Assembly: GCA_028532855.1 (NCBI GenBank)
Contig: JAQQAL010000024.1
Coordinates: 1-64,000 of the forward strand
Length of the DNA stretch: 64,000 nucleotides
Direction: 5' to 3'
From: Candidatus Thalassospirochaeta sargassi
GTDB lineage: Bacteria; Spirochaetota; Spirochaetia; UBA9216
The first letter of the stretch is position 1, and the number at the start of each line of letters is the position of its first letter. Under the pieces are notes generated by a model, which saw only the letters and a program-made list of their open reading frames with translations, was not told the origin of the DNA and made no database searches. A program made the translations under genes and the position numbers. Positions 63,235-64,000 of the stretch are shown here, one piece after another.

Positions 63235-64000
63235 ATGAAAGAAAAAGAGCTAGATGTTATAGAATTTTTAGATAAGAATCATATTAGTCTCGATTCATAC
63301 AATTTCAGAGAAAACCTGTACCTCTATCTGAAAGAAATGGAGAAGGGGTTGAATGATACTGCCAGTATGCCTATGCTTCCGACCTATATTGAGGACAGCG
63401 GTGAGCTGCCGGTGGATGAACCGGTTCTTGTTCTAGATGCCGGTGGAACTAATTTTAGAGCCGCTCTTGTTACTTTTACTGCCCAAAAAGAGCCGGTGAT
63501 CAGCCGATTCAGGAAGAGGGGAATGCCCGGTTTTGAAAAAGAGCTCAATCGGGAGGAGTTTTTTGGAGAATTTGCTGATTTTATTCTAGAGTTGGCTCCG
63601 GAAGTTGAGACAATCGGATTCTGCTTTTCATATCCTATGAGCAAGACCGCCGACAAGGACGGCAGATTGCTCGGGTTCAGCAAGGAAATAAAGGCTGCAG
63701 AGGTTGTCGGTGAAATGATAGGCCGCGGTGTGCTTGAAGCCCTTGAAGCCCGGGGGGTAGCCAATATCAGGAAGATTGTCCTTCTTAATGACACCATTGC
63801 AACCCTGCTAGCCGGAAAGGCTCAGATGACTGATGATGTAGACGGTTTCATCGGGCTTATCTACGGCACAGGATTTAATGCCTGCTATAATGAAAAAAAC
63901 ATAAATATCGGGAAGGTTGAAGGACTTATACCCGGGGGCAGTCAATTGATTAATATGGAGACAGGATCATGTTCTATCCTGCCGTCCGGGCCTCTCGATA
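63235..64000 (+). CDS. hexokinase, eukaryote-like, cut by the window end
   Basis: The open frame runs off the window after 255 residues. It contains the phosphate-1 motif VLVLDAGGTNFRAALVTF, the sugar-binding-type GFCFSYPMSKTADKDGRL segment, LLNDTIATLLAG and FIGLIYGTGFNACY, matching the large hexokinase family found in spirochaetes. It phosphorylates hexoses with ATP in glycolysis. GGAAGG precedes the ATG. The C-terminal half is outside the window. Confidence 0.9.
   Translation, partial: MKEKELDVIEFLDKNHISLDSYNFRENLYLYLKEMEKGLNDTASMPMLPTYIEDSGELPVDEPVLVLDAGGTNFRAALVTFTAQKEPVISRFRKRGMPGFEKELNREEFFGEFADFILELAPEVETIGFCFSYPMSKTADKDGRLLGFSKEIKAAEVVGEMIGRGVLEALEARGVANIRKIVLLNDTIATLLAGKAQMTDDVDGFIGLIYGTGFNACYNEKNINIGKVEGLIPGGSQLINMETGSCSILPSGPLD

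Overview
The window looks like chromosome of a free-living or host-associated anaerobic spirochaete (Spirochaetota). The basis is the mix of genes: a eukaryote-like hexokinase, a 29-residue arginine/lysine-rich ribosome-associated-type protein of the kind shared by spirochaetes and Bacteroidota, an EFR1-type flavodoxin/ferredoxin, a hybrid-cluster protein, lipoproteins with spirochaete-style lipoboxes, an HD-GYP protein and a FemAB-like peptidoglycan enzyme. This is inferred from gene content; no rRNA, tRNA or CRISPR array was seen. Almost all of the DNA is coding on one strand or the other.

Layout. 1-7.0 kb: PEGA-domain serine protease, lipoprotein, metG, FemAB-like ligase, MFS transporter. 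7.05-9.05 kb: a scrapyard of mobile DNA (stub of a host gene, ISL3-like start, broken IS4 transposase, possible ATPase tail, broken tyrosine integrase). 9.2-13.9 kb: murD operon, two very small genes (basic 29-aa protein, 2[4Fe-4S] ferredoxin), ABC-F ATPase. 13.9-17.3 kb: polar amino-acid ABC transporter. 17.4-21.2 kb: EFR1 flavoprotein, pyruvate kinase, a decayed Gfo/Idh/MocA gene and a SorC regulator. 21.3-26.8 kb: a self-contained galactitol-type PTS operon with its own EI and HPr, a DeoR regulator, an Mth938-like protein and a 61-aa membrane protein, divergent from an oxidoreductase and an esterase. 28.8-33.2 kb: sensor kinase, leuB, saccharopine-dehydrogenase-like gene. 33.3-40.8 kb: HD-GYP protein, Crp/Fnr regulator, GNAT-membrane fusion, C39-like peptidase, purU, a GalT/HIT-like protein, CGGC protein, small membrane protein. 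40.9-47.7 kb: WYL regulator, marR plus FAD oxidoreductase, hcp, a metal-ligand-less amidohydrolase lipoprotein, nitroreductase. 48-53 kb: a 14-repeat LVIVD propeller lipoprotein and a transglutaminase/TPR protein. 53-64 kb: proS, serS-pncB-neuB, cupin, SDR, LacI-aroK-aroC, and the start of hexokinase.

The genes fit a fermentative, sugar-using anaerobe: PTS uptake, hexokinase and pyruvate kinase for glycolysis, ferredoxin/EFR1/Hcp/nitroreductase for low-potential electron flow and nitrosative stress, and amino-acid uptake. The most general signal found here is that at least nine genes lack a Shine-Dalgarno sequence and have a recognisable -10 hexamer ending five to eight bases (usually six) before the start codon, which predicts leaderless mRNAs. 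It covers metG, serS, aroK, the ABC-F gene, an ABC permease gene, marR, and the cupin, GalT/HIT-like and C39-like genes. Other points worth checking are an amidohydrolase that has lost its histidine ligands, a double-GNAT enzyme fused to a site-2-protease-like membrane domain without HExxH, the complete PTS cassette, and a perfect palindrome in front of hcp.
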